Positions 5,715-5,769 of a stretch of 5,769 nt of DNA are shown piece by piece. Source of the stretch: Victivallis vadensis. Its GTDB lineage: Bacteria > Verrucomicrobiota > Lentisphaeria > Victivallales > GWF2-50-93. The position numbers and the translations under genes are program-made. Below the pieces are notes generated by a model. The model was not told the origin of the DNA. It ran no database searches and saw only the letters and a list, made by a program, of their open reading frames with translations. Numbering within the stretch: position 1 is the first letter of the stretch; the number at the start of each line of letters is the position of its first letter. The stretch spans positions 1 through 5,769 of the forward strand of contig DYRX01000265.1 of assembly GCA_020718525.1 (NCBI GenBank), written 5' to 3'.

Positions 5715-5769
5715 ATGAAAAAGAAGCGCAGACTGCTATGGAAGCTTGGCATTCTTGCTCTAGTTCCGA
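5715..5769 (+). CDS. Start of a probable exported or membrane protein (3' end outside window)
   Basis: The ATG at 5715 opens MKKKRRLLWKLGILALVP, with no stop before the window ends. The basic cluster (KKKRR) followed by a hydrophobic stretch is what a signal peptide or signal anchor looks like, matching the exported products of genes 1 and 2. No ribosome binding site is visible in the 20 nt upstream, which lowers confidence. Only 18 residues are available, so no family can be assigned. Confidence 0.5.
   Translation, partial: MKKKRRLLWKLGILALVP

Noticed and set aside
5546..5752. 68-aa - strand open frame across the fold-back repeat
   Set aside because: It is antisense to the repeat, its composition follows the repeat, and it has no recognisable domain; it also overlaps the start of the likelier gene at 5715.

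Overview
The window looks like bacterial DNA of moderate GC content with long, tightly coded genes on the + strand only. Both complete genes encode large exported multidomain proteins. Their modules are a transglutaminase-like core with an Asp-box beta-sandwich and HEAT-like helices, and a carbohydrate-binding-like domain with a propeller, thrombospondin-type-3 calcium repeats and a PKD domain. This style is typical of the PVC group (Lentisphaerae, Kiritimatiellae, Verrucomicrobia, Planctomycetes). That assignment is inferred from domain style; there is no marker gene here.

Layout. Positions 1-234 are non-coding: a copy of a dispersed CTTTGCGTCTTTGTG-type repeat, a small GC hairpin, an AT-rich stretch with a weak extended -10 promoter candidate, and a 13-bp direct repeat before gene 1. 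Gene 1 (235-2490, 751 aa) is a secreted or periplasmic transglutaminase-like protein with Cys140/His166/Asp186 visible, an Asp-box and a helical-repeat tail. A 107-nt gap with a 13-nt palindrome and a good ribosome binding site leads to gene 2 (2598-5285, 895 aa), a secreted protein with a signal peptide, a galactose-binding-like jelly roll, a sialidase/GH-like propeller, calcium-binding repeats and a C-terminal PKD-like domain.

Positions 5286-5714 lack an intact gene. They hold a short, probably decayed coding remnant with a signal-peptide-like start (about 5328-5521), two mutually exclusive hairpins, and a roughly 125-bp fold-back element (5540-5664) whose arms are copies of the repeat found at position 1. 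The window ends inside a probable third gene (ATG at 5715), whose 18 visible residues again look like a signal peptide.

How the genes may work together: genes 1 and 2 are co-oriented and close enough to be co-transcribed, and both products should leave the cytoplasm. A plausible but unproven reading is a cell-surface or extracellular carbohydrate/protein-handling locus, in which gene 2 binds or acts on glycans and gene 1 is a peptide- or amide-acting (or degenerate binding) partner. Nothing in the sequence identifies a substrate. I see no tRNA, rRNA, CRISPR array, transposase or phage gene.
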